Part shown: piece by piece, positions 1-7,520 of the stretch | Numbering within the stretch: the stretch's first letter is position 1 | How the letters are laid out: every line of letters begins with the position of its first letter | Assembly: GCA_021203815.1 (NCBI GenBank) | Contig: JAJQAL010000022.1 | Location: 62,617 to 98,239, forward strand | Length of the DNA stretch: 35,623 nucleotides | Reading direction: 5' to 3' | Source of the DNA: Coprobacillus sp. | GTDB taxonomy: Bacteria > Bacillota_I > Bacilli_A > RFN20 > CAG-826 | Made by a program: the position numbers and the translations under genes | The notes under the pieces: generated by a model | Seen by the model: only the letters and a program-made list of their open reading frames with translations | What the model was told of the DNA's origin: nothing | Databases searched by the model: none

Positions 1-11
1 CTAGTAAAAAA

Positions 12-37
12 TTATATCTTTATGAATGAAGATATAA
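12..37 (-). terminator. Intrinsic terminator of the tsa operon
   Basis: Read on the minus strand, a 9-bp perfect stem (arms TTATATCTT and AAGATATAA) with an 8-nt loop is followed by a run of T (complement of positions 5-10). It lies 13 nt after the tsaD stop codon and would end transcription of the operon. Confidence 0.75.
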
Positions 38-49
38 AAGACTTAAAAA

Positions 50-1060
50 CTAAAAGGTTTTATAGTCTTCAATTCTCCAGTTAGGGTCAGGAGAAATAGT
101 TAGAGGGGCTCTTATTCCCTTTAAATATAGTTTTTCTCCAAGTTTAGCAATCATCGCTGCGTTATCAGTGCAGCACCACATCGGCGGGAAGGAGAGATTT
201 ATATGCCTTTTACTTAGTTCTTCGCTAAGTTTCTCTCTTAAATATGAATTAGCGGAGACTCCACCGCACACAACGACATTTTTAACCTCGTATCGATTAA
301 TAGCGATAAGGGCTTTATTAATGACCTGCTCTACTGCGGTTTCTTCAACAGACCGACACATATCATCTACGTTAACTGTCTCACCTTTTTGCTCAAGATT
401 ATGAACTAAGTTAATAACATTTGTTTTTAAGCCTGAAAAAGAAAAGTCAAGGGTGTCCACTCCTTTAAGAGGAGTAGGAAGATTATAGGTGTGTTTCCCT
501 TTTTTAGCATGTTCATCTATCATCGCTCCACCTGGATAAGGAAATCCAAGCACTCTTGCTACTTTATCGAAGCATTCTCCAATAGCGTCATCTCTTGTTT
601 CTCCAAGGACTTCAAAATCGAGATCTTCTCTCATTAGAACAAGTTCTGAGTTACCACCAGATACGACAATAGCAAGAAGAGGAAACTTCATCTCTTCAAC
701 AAATTCATTAGCGTATATATGACCCGCGAGATGATGAACAGGAATAAGAGGTTTATCAAAGAGCATCGCTAGTGTCTTGGCCGCCTGCATCCCAACATGG
801 AGGGCTCCAATTAGGCCAGGGCCTCGAGTAACCGCAAAAGCATCAACATCCCCTAATTTGACATCAGCTTTTTCTAGAGCTTCTTTTAAAACAAAAATAA
901 TGTTTTCAGCGTGAAGTCTAGAGGCTACCTCAGGCATCACTCCACCATACTTAGCGTGGATATCCGCTTGAGAGGAAACGACATTAGAAAGGAGTTGGCC
1001 ATCTTTAACAATTGCCACCCCAGTCTCATCACAGCTTGATTCAATCCCTAAGGTAATCAT
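50..1060 (-). CDS. tsaD: tRNA N6-adenosine threonylcarbamoyltransferase TsaD
   Basis: TsaD transfers the threonylcarbamoyl group to A37 of ANN-decoding tRNAs, the last step of t6A synthesis, working with TsaB and TsaE in the cytoplasm. The 336-residue product has the usual family length. It starts with the ASKHA-fold phosphate loop (GIESSCDETGVA), carries the metal-binding HHLAGH motif near residue 110, then SGGNSEL and the late CGGVSAN and DNAAMIA motifs. The ATG overlaps the rimI stop by 4 nt, so translation is probably coupled; GAGGGAG sits just upstream at short spacing. It is the last gene of the operon and is followed by a terminator. Identification is secure. Confidence 0.97.
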   Translation of the reverse strand: MITLGIESSCDETGVAIVKDGQLLSNVVSSQADIHAKYGGVMPEVASRLHAENIIFVLKEALEKADVKLGDVDAFAVTRGPGLIGALHVGMQAAKTLAMLFDKPLIPVHHLAGHIYANEFVEEMKFPLLAIVVSGGNSELVLMREDLDFEVLGETRDDAIGECFDKVARVLGFPYPGGAMIDEHAKKGKHTYNLPTPLKGVDTLDFSFSGLKTNVINLVHNLEQKGETVNVDDMCRSVEETAVEQVINKALIAINRYEVKNVVVCGGVSANSYLREKLSEELSKRHINLSFPPMWCCTDNAAMIAKLGEKLYLKGIRAPLTISPDPNWRIEDYKTF

Positions 1061-1506
1061 ACTCCCTCGATTCTTTTAATCATGTAAATAGCATTATCGC
1101 CATTAGAATAATAAGCCTCTTTTATAAGCACTTCTTTAAATCCATTTTTGATGTAAAAATCAAATGCTTTTTTATTATTTTCCCGCACTTCTAAGGTAAT
1201 TGTTTGAATTTTCTTAGCGTAACAGTCATCAAATATATCGTTCATAAGAGCGGTCCCCACTCCCATTTTTTGGTAGTTGGGATGGGTTGCAATTTGCGCA
1301 ATAGTCGCGCTATCAAACGTAAAATAGCAGAGGGCAAAACCAACAACATGCCCGTCTACTTTCGCGACATAATTCATTGCATACTCATTATCATTTAATT
1401 CATAGAGAAAGTCTTCTTTTGAGTATTTAGCAATAAAACAGAGATTCTCTATAGCTAAAACCTCGTCGAGATGCTCTAATTTCATATCTTCTATCTCGAT
1501 ATTCAT
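1057..1506 (-). CDS. rimI: GNAT N-acetyltransferase, RimI type
   Basis: This is a 149-residue GNAT-fold acetyltransferase. The acetyl-CoA-binding stretch is visible as YQKMGVGTALM near residue 80, followed by the late LEVRENNKKAFDFYIKNGF block typical of RimI. RimI acetylates the N-terminal alanine of ribosomal protein S18 in enterobacteria; in Bacillota its substrate is less certain. Its place between tsaB and tsaD is the classical one (ydiB-ydiC-ydiD-ydiE in B. subtilis). It overlaps both neighbours by ATGA. The RimI name comes from family and context; another N-terminal protein substrate is possible. Confidence 0.9.
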   Translation of the reverse strand: MNIEIEDMKLEHLDEVLAIENLCFIAKYSKEDFLYELNDNEYAMNYVAKVDGHVVGFALCYFTFDSATIAQIATHPNYQKMGVGTALMNDIFDDCYAKKIQTITLEVRENNKKAFDFYIKNGFKEVLIKEAYYSNGDNAIYMIKRIEGV

Positions 1507-2099
1507 ACTTTCCCCTTTAAATAGACAGGATTAAGAGCACTGCTATCGTTAATAGGAGTGGTGCTCTCTTTTAAGGAAAGCATTTCTTTAATAACATTTC
1601 CCTTATATCCATCTATTCCTAAATATTTGGTTTCTCCACAAACTACATAATCAGGGTGTTCGTTAATATATTTAAGAACTTCCTCATTATCCATAATCTG
1701 GTCTTTTAGAATCTCTTTTTCTCCCTCATACACTCCGATATAAGATCTATCACTTCTAGCGTTTATTAAACAAATTGAGGGAGAATTACCATGTTTTAGC
1801 ACTTGAAGTGAACTAGCTGGGTAAACTGGAATACTAAGTGCAAAAGCCATAACTTTAGCGATAGTGAGGGCGATTCTAACTCCTGTATAAGAAGCGGGGC
1901 CGATACTCACCATAATGTCTTTAATCTCATCTCGACTAATCTTATTATCTTTTAAAAGTCTATCGAGTTCCTCCACCATATATTCGGACTGCTTTTGCCA
2001 GGCGTAAAATGAGGTAAGAGCGATGATTTCACCATTAAAAGCCACTCCAACGGAGAGGTCATTTACACTTGAATCTAATAAAACTGTGTATTTTTTCAT
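1503..2099 (-). CDS. tsaB: tRNA threonylcarbamoyladenosine biosynthesis protein TsaB
   Basis: TsaB is the catalytically inactive TsaD paralogue that dimerises with TsaD in the t6A complex. The 198-residue product has the ASKHA start (LLDSSVNDLSVGVAF) and the strongly conserved IGPASYTGVRIALTIAK block around residue 70, but lacks the metal-binding HxxxH of TsaD. Length is slightly below the usual 220-230 because the C-terminal part is short. The start ATG overlaps the tsaE stop as ATGA and its own stop overlaps the rimI start the same way. Confidence 0.94.
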   Translation of the reverse strand: MKKYTVLLDSSVNDLSVGVAFNGEIIALTSFYAWQKQSEYMVEELDRLLKDNKISRDEIKDIMVSIGPASYTGVRIALTIAKVMAFALSIPVYPASSLQVLKHGNSPSICLINARSDRSYIGVYEGEKEILKDQIMDNEEVLKYINEHPDYVVCGETKYLGIDGYKGNVIKEMLSLKESTTPINDSSALNPVYLKGKV

Positions 2100-2542
2100 A
2101 ATTCGATATTATTTAGAATTCGCTCGGGGCCTCTTAGTTTAAGCTCTCTTTCATCTCCGCCTAAATTAATAAACTCGATTTCTAATGCGGTAATAGGAAT
2201 TAGATCCTCGACATTTTGAGGCCACTCAATAAGAGAATAAGTTCCGTCTTCCCCAGTAAATTCATCAAGGCCTAAATCTATTTGCTGCTCATATAGTCTA
2301 TATGCATCGATATGAACGAGTATTCCTTTATCGGAATTATATAGGGCCATTATATTAAAGGTGGGGGACGTGACTTCTTTTTCTATTCCAAGTCCCTCCG
2401 CAAAACCTTTAACAAAAGTGGTTTTGCCTGAGCCTAAATCACCATGGAGACAGATAACGCATCCAGGCTGACAAACCGATGCGTATTGCCTTCCGATTTT
2501 CCTTGTTTCTTCTTCACTACTAGTAACAATTTCTTTTCTCAT
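2096..2542 (-). CDS. tsaE: tRNA threonylcarbamoyladenosine biosynthesis ATPase TsaE
   Basis: TsaE is the small P-loop ATPase that drives turnover of the TsaB-TsaD complex in t6A formation. The Walker A motif GDLGSGKTTFVKGF lies near residue 35, the switch-like VTSPTFN block near residue 57, and HIDAYRL (Walker B region) near residue 77, with LIEWP later, all in family order. At 148 residues it has the normal size. It overlaps the upstream DUF402 gene and the downstream tsaB by ATGA at both ends. Confidence 0.95.
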   Translation of the reverse strand: MRKEIVTSSEEETRKIGRQYASVCQPGCVICLHGDLGSGKTTFVKGFAEGLGIEKEVTSPTFNIMALYNSDKGILVHIDAYRLYEQQIDLGLDEFTGEDGTYSLIEWPQNVEDLIPITALEIEFINLGGDERELKLRGPERILNNIEL

Positions 2543-3066
2543 AGGTCTAAATAAGACTGAAATACTTCATAGTATCGTCTAATGAGTTCATCATCAAACG
2601 GGAAGACTTCATCCTCCATAAGTTTTTTCATTTTATCCATCGTGTAATGTAGGACTTTATCTAAGTCCTCTGAATATTCAAATTTCTTTTTATTCTTTCG
2701 ATATTCAGTAAGATCTAAGATCCTTATTTTACCATCAAGGAATCTTTTAATATCGATATCATAATCGATATATTTGATAGATCCATCTTCGACGATACAG
2801 GGAGAGGAAATATTACAGTAGTACGCTAGTCCAGTTGACTTAAACATACAAATAACATTAAACCATTCGGTCTTAGAAAAAATAGAAATAGAGGACTCAT
2901 TGCTATACCATTCCTTACCATTTGGTTCATAGACTTTATTACGTTTTGCCGCGGTGATAATGTATTCTTCATTATCTTCCAAAACAAAACCTTTGTCCCA
3001 TTTTCGATGAACGGAACCATCGTGTTTATAAGAAATGATTTTAATTGTGTGTGGGTCGTTTTCCAT
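2539..3066 (-). CDS. DUF402 nucleoside tri/diphosphate phosphatase (Ntdp-like)
   Basis: The 175-residue protein matches the DUF402 family, whose staphylococcal member Ntdp hydrolyses nucleoside tri- and diphosphates with a divalent metal. The conserved core is visible: YYCNISSPCIVEDG near residue 82 followed by YIDYDIDIKRFLDG, where the Asn/Asp residues bind metal and phosphate in characterised members, then a helical C-terminus. B. subtilis YgaC is of this kind. GGGGA precedes the ATG. Its last codons overlap tsaE (ATGA), so it is translated with the t6A genes; whether it has a functional link to tRNA modification is unknown. Family call secure, substrate inferred. Confidence 0.85.
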   Translation of the reverse strand: MENDPHTIKIISYKHDGSVHRKWDKGFVLEDNEEYIITAAKRNKVYEPNGKEWYSNESSISIFSKTEWFNVICMFKSTGLAYYCNISSPCIVEDGSIKYIDYDIDIKRFLDGKIRILDLTEYRKNKKKFEYSEDLDKVLHYTMDKMKKLMEDEVFPFDDELIRRYYEVFQSYLDL

Positions 3067-3082
3067 AGCAAATCCCCACTAA

Positions 3083-4363
3083 TTATTTAATTTTATTAAT
3101 TGTTTTTAAGGCCTTAAGGGTCTTAAGAATATCTTCTTTACCTTTAATGTAGTATTCTTCGTTTAATGGATGATCCACTGGGACAGAGACATACTCATCA
3201 ACATAAGTTAGGTAAACCGCGGTGTGTCCTGTCCATAATACGACGTTAATATTTAGAAGAGAATCAGTCACTCCAATTTCCTGAATAGCAGTTAGGAATT
3301 TATGAGGAATAGCGTCATTTACATTAACGTTTTCTTTTGCATAGATAGTCATTACCTCATCATCCACGGCTTTAACTAAATCAAAGGTATTAGTGGGTAA
3401 GTCAATTGCCTTAGAACCTTTGAGATTGATAATAATTCTATTATCAATTTTAAGAGTATTTGGATATGTAATATATCGACCTAAGAACGCCGTATCATTT
3501 TGCCTCTTATTATCACTTTTAACTAAAACAGAGACATTAGCGCATTTAAATAAAGCGCCTCCATAGCTTCCTCTTACCACCGCCTGAGACTTAGTATCTA
3601 CAACGTCATAGTAAATGCCGTCCGCTAAAATCTCACTAGCTTCAACTTTCTCTAGTTCATCATAAGTAACTTTTGAATAGTCACTAGATGAGAAGTTATA
3701 AGCATTAAAGGTATCAATTGCAAGAGCAGCGTATTCTGCGCTCTTTTTTGGAGTGCCTCTTCGCCCTAATATGTACTGCACAATCATGGCCACAACCGCT
3801 AAACCGATGAGGACGTAACCGAGAATTTGCACCCAGCCAATACCCTCATCACCATTATCGATTAAGACTAAAACAAAGCCGGCAATAGCGAAAACGAGGA
3901 CAAAAGCTAAGACAATATATGAAATACGATTTTGAAGTTTATAGGCCTTCATAAATGACTGCCTACCTTCTTCAACTTTTTGTAAATCAGTATTAACACC
4001 TTCATACTGAACATCTTTTATTTTTGATAGTTCAGCGTCATAATCAATTTCTTCTTCCGCGCTAGGAGCAACCTCACTAGTAGGCTCTTGATGAGCTTCC
4101 TCTTCTGGTGAAAGAGGAAGAATAGCAATATCATCGCTAGGAGCTACCTCTTCAGTGGAAGTTTCCTCGATAGGGGCCTCCTCGACAGGAGCTTCATCAG
4201 TATGGGCTTTGCTCACTATTTCGGTGGCGGCCGTTACCTCTTCACTAGAAACTTCCTCTACTTCCTTAGGAGTCTCTTCTACTGGAGATTCCTCAGTGAT
4301 AGGAGCTTCGCTAGCTTCTTTCTTTTCTTCATCATTAGTTTCTTTTAATTTTTCGTCTTCCAT
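3083..4363 (-). CDS. Acidic membrane protein, DUF3137-like
   Basis: The 426-residue protein has three parts. Residues 1 to about 110 are extremely rich in Glu, Pro, Thr and Ser with repeated APxEE-type units and look disordered. Two transmembrane helices follow (about 145-167 and 175-196). The C-terminal 230 residues form a soluble domain whose blocks (FLGRYITYP, then VMTIYAKENVNVNDAIPHKFL, then INVVLWTGHTAVYLTY) resemble the DUF3137 family in order and spacing; that match is by eye and not certain. GAGG lies 9 nt before the ATG and a promoter is visible upstream. It is the first gene of the tsa operon, 16 nt before the DUF402 gene. No function can be assigned. Confidence 0.8.
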   Translation of the reverse strand: MEDEKLKETNDEEKKEASEAPITEESPVEETPKEVEEVSSEEVTAATEIVSKAHTDEAPVEEAPIEETSTEEVAPSDDIAILPLSPEEEAHQEPTSEVAPSAEEEIDYDAELSKIKDVQYEGVNTDLQKVEEGRQSFMKAYKLQNRISYIVLAFVLVFAIAGFVLVLIDNGDEGIGWVQILGYVLIGLAVVAMIVQYILGRRGTPKKSAEYAALAIDTFNAYNFSSSDYSKVTYDELEKVEASEILADGIYYDVVDTKSQAVVRGSYGGALFKCANVSVLVKSDNKRQNDTAFLGRYITYPNTLKIDNRIIINLKGSKAIDLPTNTFDLVKAVDDEVMTIYAKENVNVNDAIPHKFLTAIQEIGVTDSLLNINVVLWTGHTAVYLTYVDEYVSVPVDHPLNEEYYIKGKEDILKTLKALKTINKIK

Positions 4364-4381
4364 AGTAAAAACCTCGGTATA

Positions 4382-4410
4382 AATATAACATATTTATTAA
4401 ATAATATGAA
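4382..4410 (-). promoter_or_regulatory. Promoter of the tsa operon
   Basis: On the minus strand TTCATA (4405-4410) and TATATT (4382-4387) are separated by 17 nt. Transcription would start just before the GAGG ribosome-binding site of the acidic membrane protein gene. Both boxes are imperfect matches to the housekeeping consensus. Confidence 0.5.
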
Positions 4411-4437
4411 TAAATATAGGTTTTATGCCTATATTTA
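4411..4437 (-). terminator. Hairpin ending the thiT transcript
   Basis: A perfect 10-bp stem (TAAATATAGG / CCTATATTTA) with a 7-nt loop includes the thiT stop codon in its first arm. On the minus strand it is followed by the T-rich but interrupted run TTCATATTATTT. It is a probable terminator, weak because the stem is AT-rich. Confidence 0.55.
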
Positions 4438-5424
4438 AGGAGTTTCTACACTCTCCTCTTTAGAGACTGATTTATGAGAACCGCCACTAGGATATTTGGC
4501 GTTTATATTCAGTAGAGGTTTATATAAGACTATCATTCCTACAAGCACAATAGCAGCGCTCGGTCCAATATAAATAAGCTGATATATAAGTGAGCTAATA
4601 AAGTCCATTTCATAGATAAACATCCCAGAAAGTGTCGAGGCAAAGGTTCTACATATGCACCCAAGCGCAATTCCTATAATGATAAAAAGAATCCCCTTAA
4701 ATGTGACTTTCTTTTCTTTATTAAAGATCCATTTTCTAAATAGACCAATAACCGCTAATAGTCCAAATCCTAATAGGTAATCTAGCGGATAAGTAACAAA
4801 TCCGTACCCATCAATAATACAGTCAAGTAGGCCGTATATGACGCCCCCTGAAATAAACCCTCTAATAAATCCCTTACGAAGAGCAATGATAAATATAGGG
4901 AGCATCGCAAAAGAGATTGATCCTCCGTTAGCGGCGATTCTAATCTTAAAGACAGGGAGGTCTAAAATAATAGATAGGGCCACAAGCATGGCTATCTCTA
5001 CAATGTCGGAGATAGTGAACTGATTATTAATAAAAATAAACTGAGAATAATAGAGTGTTAAAACCACTAAAATTAATGCAGTTATTAATATAAACGCCCC
5101 AATACTCACTTCTTTTTCTGAAATACCATATAAATTTGCGGTAAAAGTCGGAGTGAAAAAGAAAAGAACTGCGGTGATTAGAAATAGAATAAATAGGGCA
5201 TAATCGATATATTTATTTTTATCGAGGAATTGCAAAATTATTGAGGCTAAGAAAATAATAAATGGCAACCATAAAATATAGGTATAAACACTGGAAAAAT
5301 CCGCAAAAAGGATATTAATTGCATTATATTGAACCCCATTAATAGAAACATAAGGGCCAAATAAAGAGCACACAAAAAGGAGGATAATTCCAAGGCTAAA
5401 TATTTCCTTTTGTGTCTTTTCCAT
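4435..5424 (-). CDS. thiT: ThiT-like thiamine ECF transporter S component with N-terminal membrane extension
   Basis: The C-terminal half (about residues 135-310) matches ThiT, the thiamine-binding S component of energy-coupling factor transporters: LPVFKIRIAANGGSISFAML, then FIIALRKGFIRGFISGGVIYGLLD and a YPLDYLLGFGLL block. Six helices are expected there. The first 130 residues hold about four further hydrophobic helices that ThiT (usually about 180 residues) lacks, so the 329-residue protein is a fusion or elongated form. The TPP riboswitch immediately upstream independently supports thiamine as substrate. The ATG is preceded by GGAGGA at 9 nt. The ATPase and T components are not in the window. 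Confidence 0.9.
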   Translation of the reverse strand: MEKTQKEIFSLGIILLFVCSLFGPYVSINGVQYNAINILFADFSSVYTYILWLPFIIFLASIILQFLDKNKYIDYALFILFLITAVLFFFTPTFTANLYGISEKEVSIGAFILITALILVVLTLYYSQFIFINNQFTISDIVEIAMLVALSIILDLPVFKIRIAANGGSISFAMLPIFIIALRKGFIRGFISGGVIYGLLDCIIDGYGFVTYPLDYLLGFGLLAVIGLFRKWIFNKEKKVTFKGILFIIIGIALGCICRTFASTLSGMFIYEMDFISSLIYQLIYIGPSAAIVLVGMIVLYKPLLNINAKYPSGGSHKSVSKEESVETP

Positions 5425-5431
5425 TTAAAAA

Positions 5432-5449
5432 TCCTCCATGATAGGAGGA
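5432..5449 (-). promoter_or_regulatory. Ribosome-binding-site sequestering hairpin of thiT
   Basis: On the minus strand UCCUCC, a 6-nt loop, then GGAGGA form a perfect 6-bp stem followed by UUUUU and the start codon. GGAGGA is the thiT ribosome-binding site, so the stem would block translation and, with its U-run, could also end transcription. It is the likely expression platform of the riboswitch. Confidence 0.7.
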
Positions 5450-5463
5450 GGGCAAATTACAAA

Positions 5464-5553
5464 ACATTTTCCCTCCGCTAGCATTATCTAGATCAGGTAC
5501 GGTCGACCCTAAGAAGGGTCCTCTCAGCCAGGTTCACCTAGCTCCCAAAGTTT
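5464..5553 (-). promoter_or_regulatory. TPP riboswitch (THI element)
   Basis: The minus strand carries the hallmark TPP aptamer elements in order: GGGAGC, then GGCTGAGAGGACCC, then ACCTGATCTAGATAATGC and GCGGAGGGAAAA. Closing P1 pairs are visible between AAAC at the 5' end and GTTT at the 3' end. It binds thiamine pyrophosphate and should shut off the thiT gene directly downstream. Confidence 0.95.
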
Positions 5554-5581
5554 ATTATAGTTACTTTTAATTTTTTGTTAA
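5554..5581 (-). promoter_or_regulatory. Promoter of the thiT riboswitch transcript
   Basis: On the minus strand TTAACA (5576-5581), 16 nt, then TATAAT (5554-5559). The predicted start lies at the 5' edge of the aptamer. The -35 box overlaps the last codons of the uracil-DNA glycosylase gene. Confidence 0.7.
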
Positions 5582-6259
5582 AGGTTTATTACACCATCTA
5601 ATAGGAGATAGATGGTTATCCACGAGAAATGAGTTACACTGAATGAAGTTATTAGAGCCAAACCACCCGCCTTTATTCGCGCTTAATGGAGATGGGTGAT
5701 GAGCGGTTACTACTTTATGTTTTGGGTTAGTGACATACACGCTAAACTTTTTCGCGTATCCTCCCCAGAGCATAAATACCATCGGAGTGTCTTTACTATC
5801 AAGTAACTCCATTACTCTTTTAGTAAACTCTTGATATTCTTTAATATCGTGAGACATACTTTCTCCCTTTCTGACAGTTAGAATCGTATTAAGAAGGAGA
5901 ACACCTTGTCTTGCTAAATATTCAAGATTACCGCTTGTGTAATCCATTGGCTCAGAGAATTCTCTTTCAATTTCTTTATAGATATTAACTAGTGACGGCG
6001 GAAGCTCTTCTCCGTTTGGCACCGAAAACGCTAGTCCCATCGCCTGGTTATCTCCGATATATGGATCTTGACCTATAATAACCACTTTAACTTTATCTAA
6101 TGGAGTGAGAGAAAAGGCTTTAAACATGTCTTTTCTAGGGGGCATACATTTATTATTCTTATATTCGTTATCTAAAAAAGAGTGAAGAGATTTAGAAAAA
6201 TCCTCCTCTTTAATCGCTAAGAAGAAATCATTCCAGGAATTGATTCTTTCATAATTCAT
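5567..6259 (-). CDS. ung: Uracil-DNA glycosylase, family 1
   Basis: Ung removes uracil from DNA as the first step of base-excision repair. The 230-residue protein has the family 1 water-activating motif GQDPYIG near residue 63 with the catalytic Asp, the conserved GLAFSVP and LLLNTILTVR segments, and the HHPSPLS DNA-intercalation motif near residue 187 with the catalytic His. Length is normal. The start is placed at the first ATG although no ribosome-binding site precedes it; a TAAAAT box ends 6 nt upstream of the ATG, so the mRNA may be leaderless. It diverges from the glycosyltransferase gene. Confidence 0.96.
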   Translation of the reverse strand: MNYERINSWNDFFLAIKEEDFSKSLHSFLDNEYKNNKCMPPRKDMFKAFSLTPLDKVKVVIIGQDPYIGDNQAMGLAFSVPNGEELPPSLVNIYKEIEREFSEPMDYTSGNLEYLARQGVLLLNTILTVRKGESMSHDIKEYQEFTKRVMELLDSKDTPMVFMLWGGYAKKFSVYVTNPKHKVVTAHHPSPLSANKGGWFGSNNFIQCNSFLVDNHLSPIRWCNKPLTKN

Positions 6260-6336
6260 ACTGCTATTTTATCATTTTCTAATAAATATTTATTAGACAA
6301 TTAGAAATATAAATAAATAGCGAGTATTATATATTT
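6260..6336. promoter_or_regulatory. Divergent promoter region with a 20-bp palindrome
   Basis: This 77-bp AT-rich spacer drives ung leftward and the glycosyltransferase gene rightward. TAAAAT (minus, 6266-6271) and TATTAT (plus, 6325-6330) each end 6 nt before the respective ATG; neither start has a ribosome-binding site. Between them is the perfect palindrome TCTAATAAATATTTATTAGA (6278-6297), a possible operator. The -35 boxes are not recognisable. Confidence 0.5.
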
Positions 6337-7503
6337 ATGCACATAATCTATTTCACCACTGCAATTGATAAAGATGACTACGATGAGTACATCAAAAAAT
6401 GGGATATTGGAATTAATCCTAAAGGCCAAGTCTTTCATGATAGACTAATCCGCTGCCTCGGACTCGATAATAAAGTAAGCGTTATCTCCTATCGCCCCTT
6501 TTCCCGTCAACATGTTAGTGAAAAGCGTTTAAAGGGGGAATATAAGATCGTTAGGAACGTGGAGTACTGCTACCTCCCAGTTTTAAGAAACACCGCATTA
6601 AGAGCCCTTTGCTATCGATATGAGTCGAGTAAAGCGCTCCGCGGTCTTAAAAAAGATAGCAAGACCATTATCCTAACCGATACCATTAATCCGCAGGTGG
6701 TAAAAAATGCTACAAGACTTGCGGCTAAATATCATCTTAAGATTGTGGGTGTCGCCCGTACCACTCCAAGCGGCATTAATAATACCAATCGGGATTTTAC
6801 GGTGAGTTTACTTGAAAGTACTGATGACCTTGATGCCTATATTTGCTGCACCGAAGAGCTTAATGCCCTCTTTAATAAGAATAGTAAACCTCACTATATC
6901 CTTCCTGGATTAATCGAGGATAAGGAGCCAGTAACTAGGAAAATAGATGAGAAATATATCTACTATAACGGCTCCCTTGATCCAAAACACGGAATAGTGA
7001 GTCTAATAAATGCTTATGAGATGATTAATAATAAGAAAGTTAAACTCTATATATCAGGATATGGAGAAAATGAAGAGTTTTTAGAGAGAATTAAGAATGT
7101 AAATGATATTAATTATCTAGGGATATTAAGCGAAAGAGAAAGTGATGATTATATCTATAACGCTTTAATAAATATTAATGTTAGACCTTATACGGAAGAC
7201 TATGAGAGGTACTCTATTCCCTTTAAAGTGCTCGATTATCTCTACGCCGGAAACCTCACTATCTCCACTAAAAATAATAAACTCCAGAAATACTTTAAAA
7301 ATGAAGTTATATGGTTAAAGAGTAATGAACCTAAAGAAATCGCTTCGCAGCTAGAAAAAGCGCTCTCTCTAACTAAGGCGGATATAAAAACCTTCGCCTC
7401 GGCTGGAAAGGAGAAAGCGCATCATTTATTTGCTTTAAAGCCGAATAGCGAAGGCCTAGTAGGTTTTCTTAAAGATGTATTAAATAATAAAACTAGTAAT
7501 TAA
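6337..7503 (+). CDS. GT-B glycosyltransferase, GT4-like
   Basis: The 388-residue protein has the two-domain GT-B architecture. The C-terminal domain (from about residue 205) shows YYNGSLDPKHGIVSLINAY, then VKLYISGYGENEEFLERI, INYLGILSERESDDYIYNA and an ending SIPFKVLDYLYAGN that carries the acidic nucleotide-sugar contact region, as in GT4 retaining transferases. It probably transfers a sugar from a nucleotide-sugar donor to a surface polysaccharide or lipid. No membrane segment is visible and no other glycan genes are nearby, so acceptor and donor cannot be named. A -10-like TATTAT ends 6 nt before the ATG. Confidence 0.82.
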   Translation: MHIIYFTTAIDKDDYDEYIKKWDIGINPKGQVFHDRLIRCLGLDNKVSVISYRPFSRQHVSEKRLKGEYKIVRNVEYCYLPVLRNTALRALCYRYESSKALRGLKKDSKTIILTDTINPQVVKNATRLAAKYHLKIVGVARTTPSGINNTNRDFTVSLLESTDDLDAYICCTEELNALFNKNSKPHYILPGLIEDKEPVTRKIDEKYIYYNGSLDPKHGIVSLINAYEMINNKKVKLYISGYGENEEFLERIKNVNDINYLGILSERESDDYIYNALININVRPYTEDYERYSIPFKVLDYLYAGNLTISTKNNKLQKYFKNEVIWLKSNEPKEIASQLEKALSLTKADIKTFASAGKEKAHHLFALKPNSEGLVGFLKDVLNNKTSN

Positions 7504-7520
7504 TTTTGTTCTCCTATAGA

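Noticed and set aside
22-84. Plus-strand 20-codon frame starting MNEDIKDLKTK at the window start
   Set aside because: It overlaps the tsaD terminator and the tsaD 3' end; no ribosome-binding site or promoter, and too short to support.
168-404. Plus-strand 78-residue ORF
   Set aside because: It lies entirely antisense to tsaD, has no family resemblance and no ribosome-binding site; a shadow frame.
2826-3071. Minus-strand 81-residue ORF in another frame of the DUF402 gene
   Set aside because: It is an out-of-frame shadow of a recognised family member.
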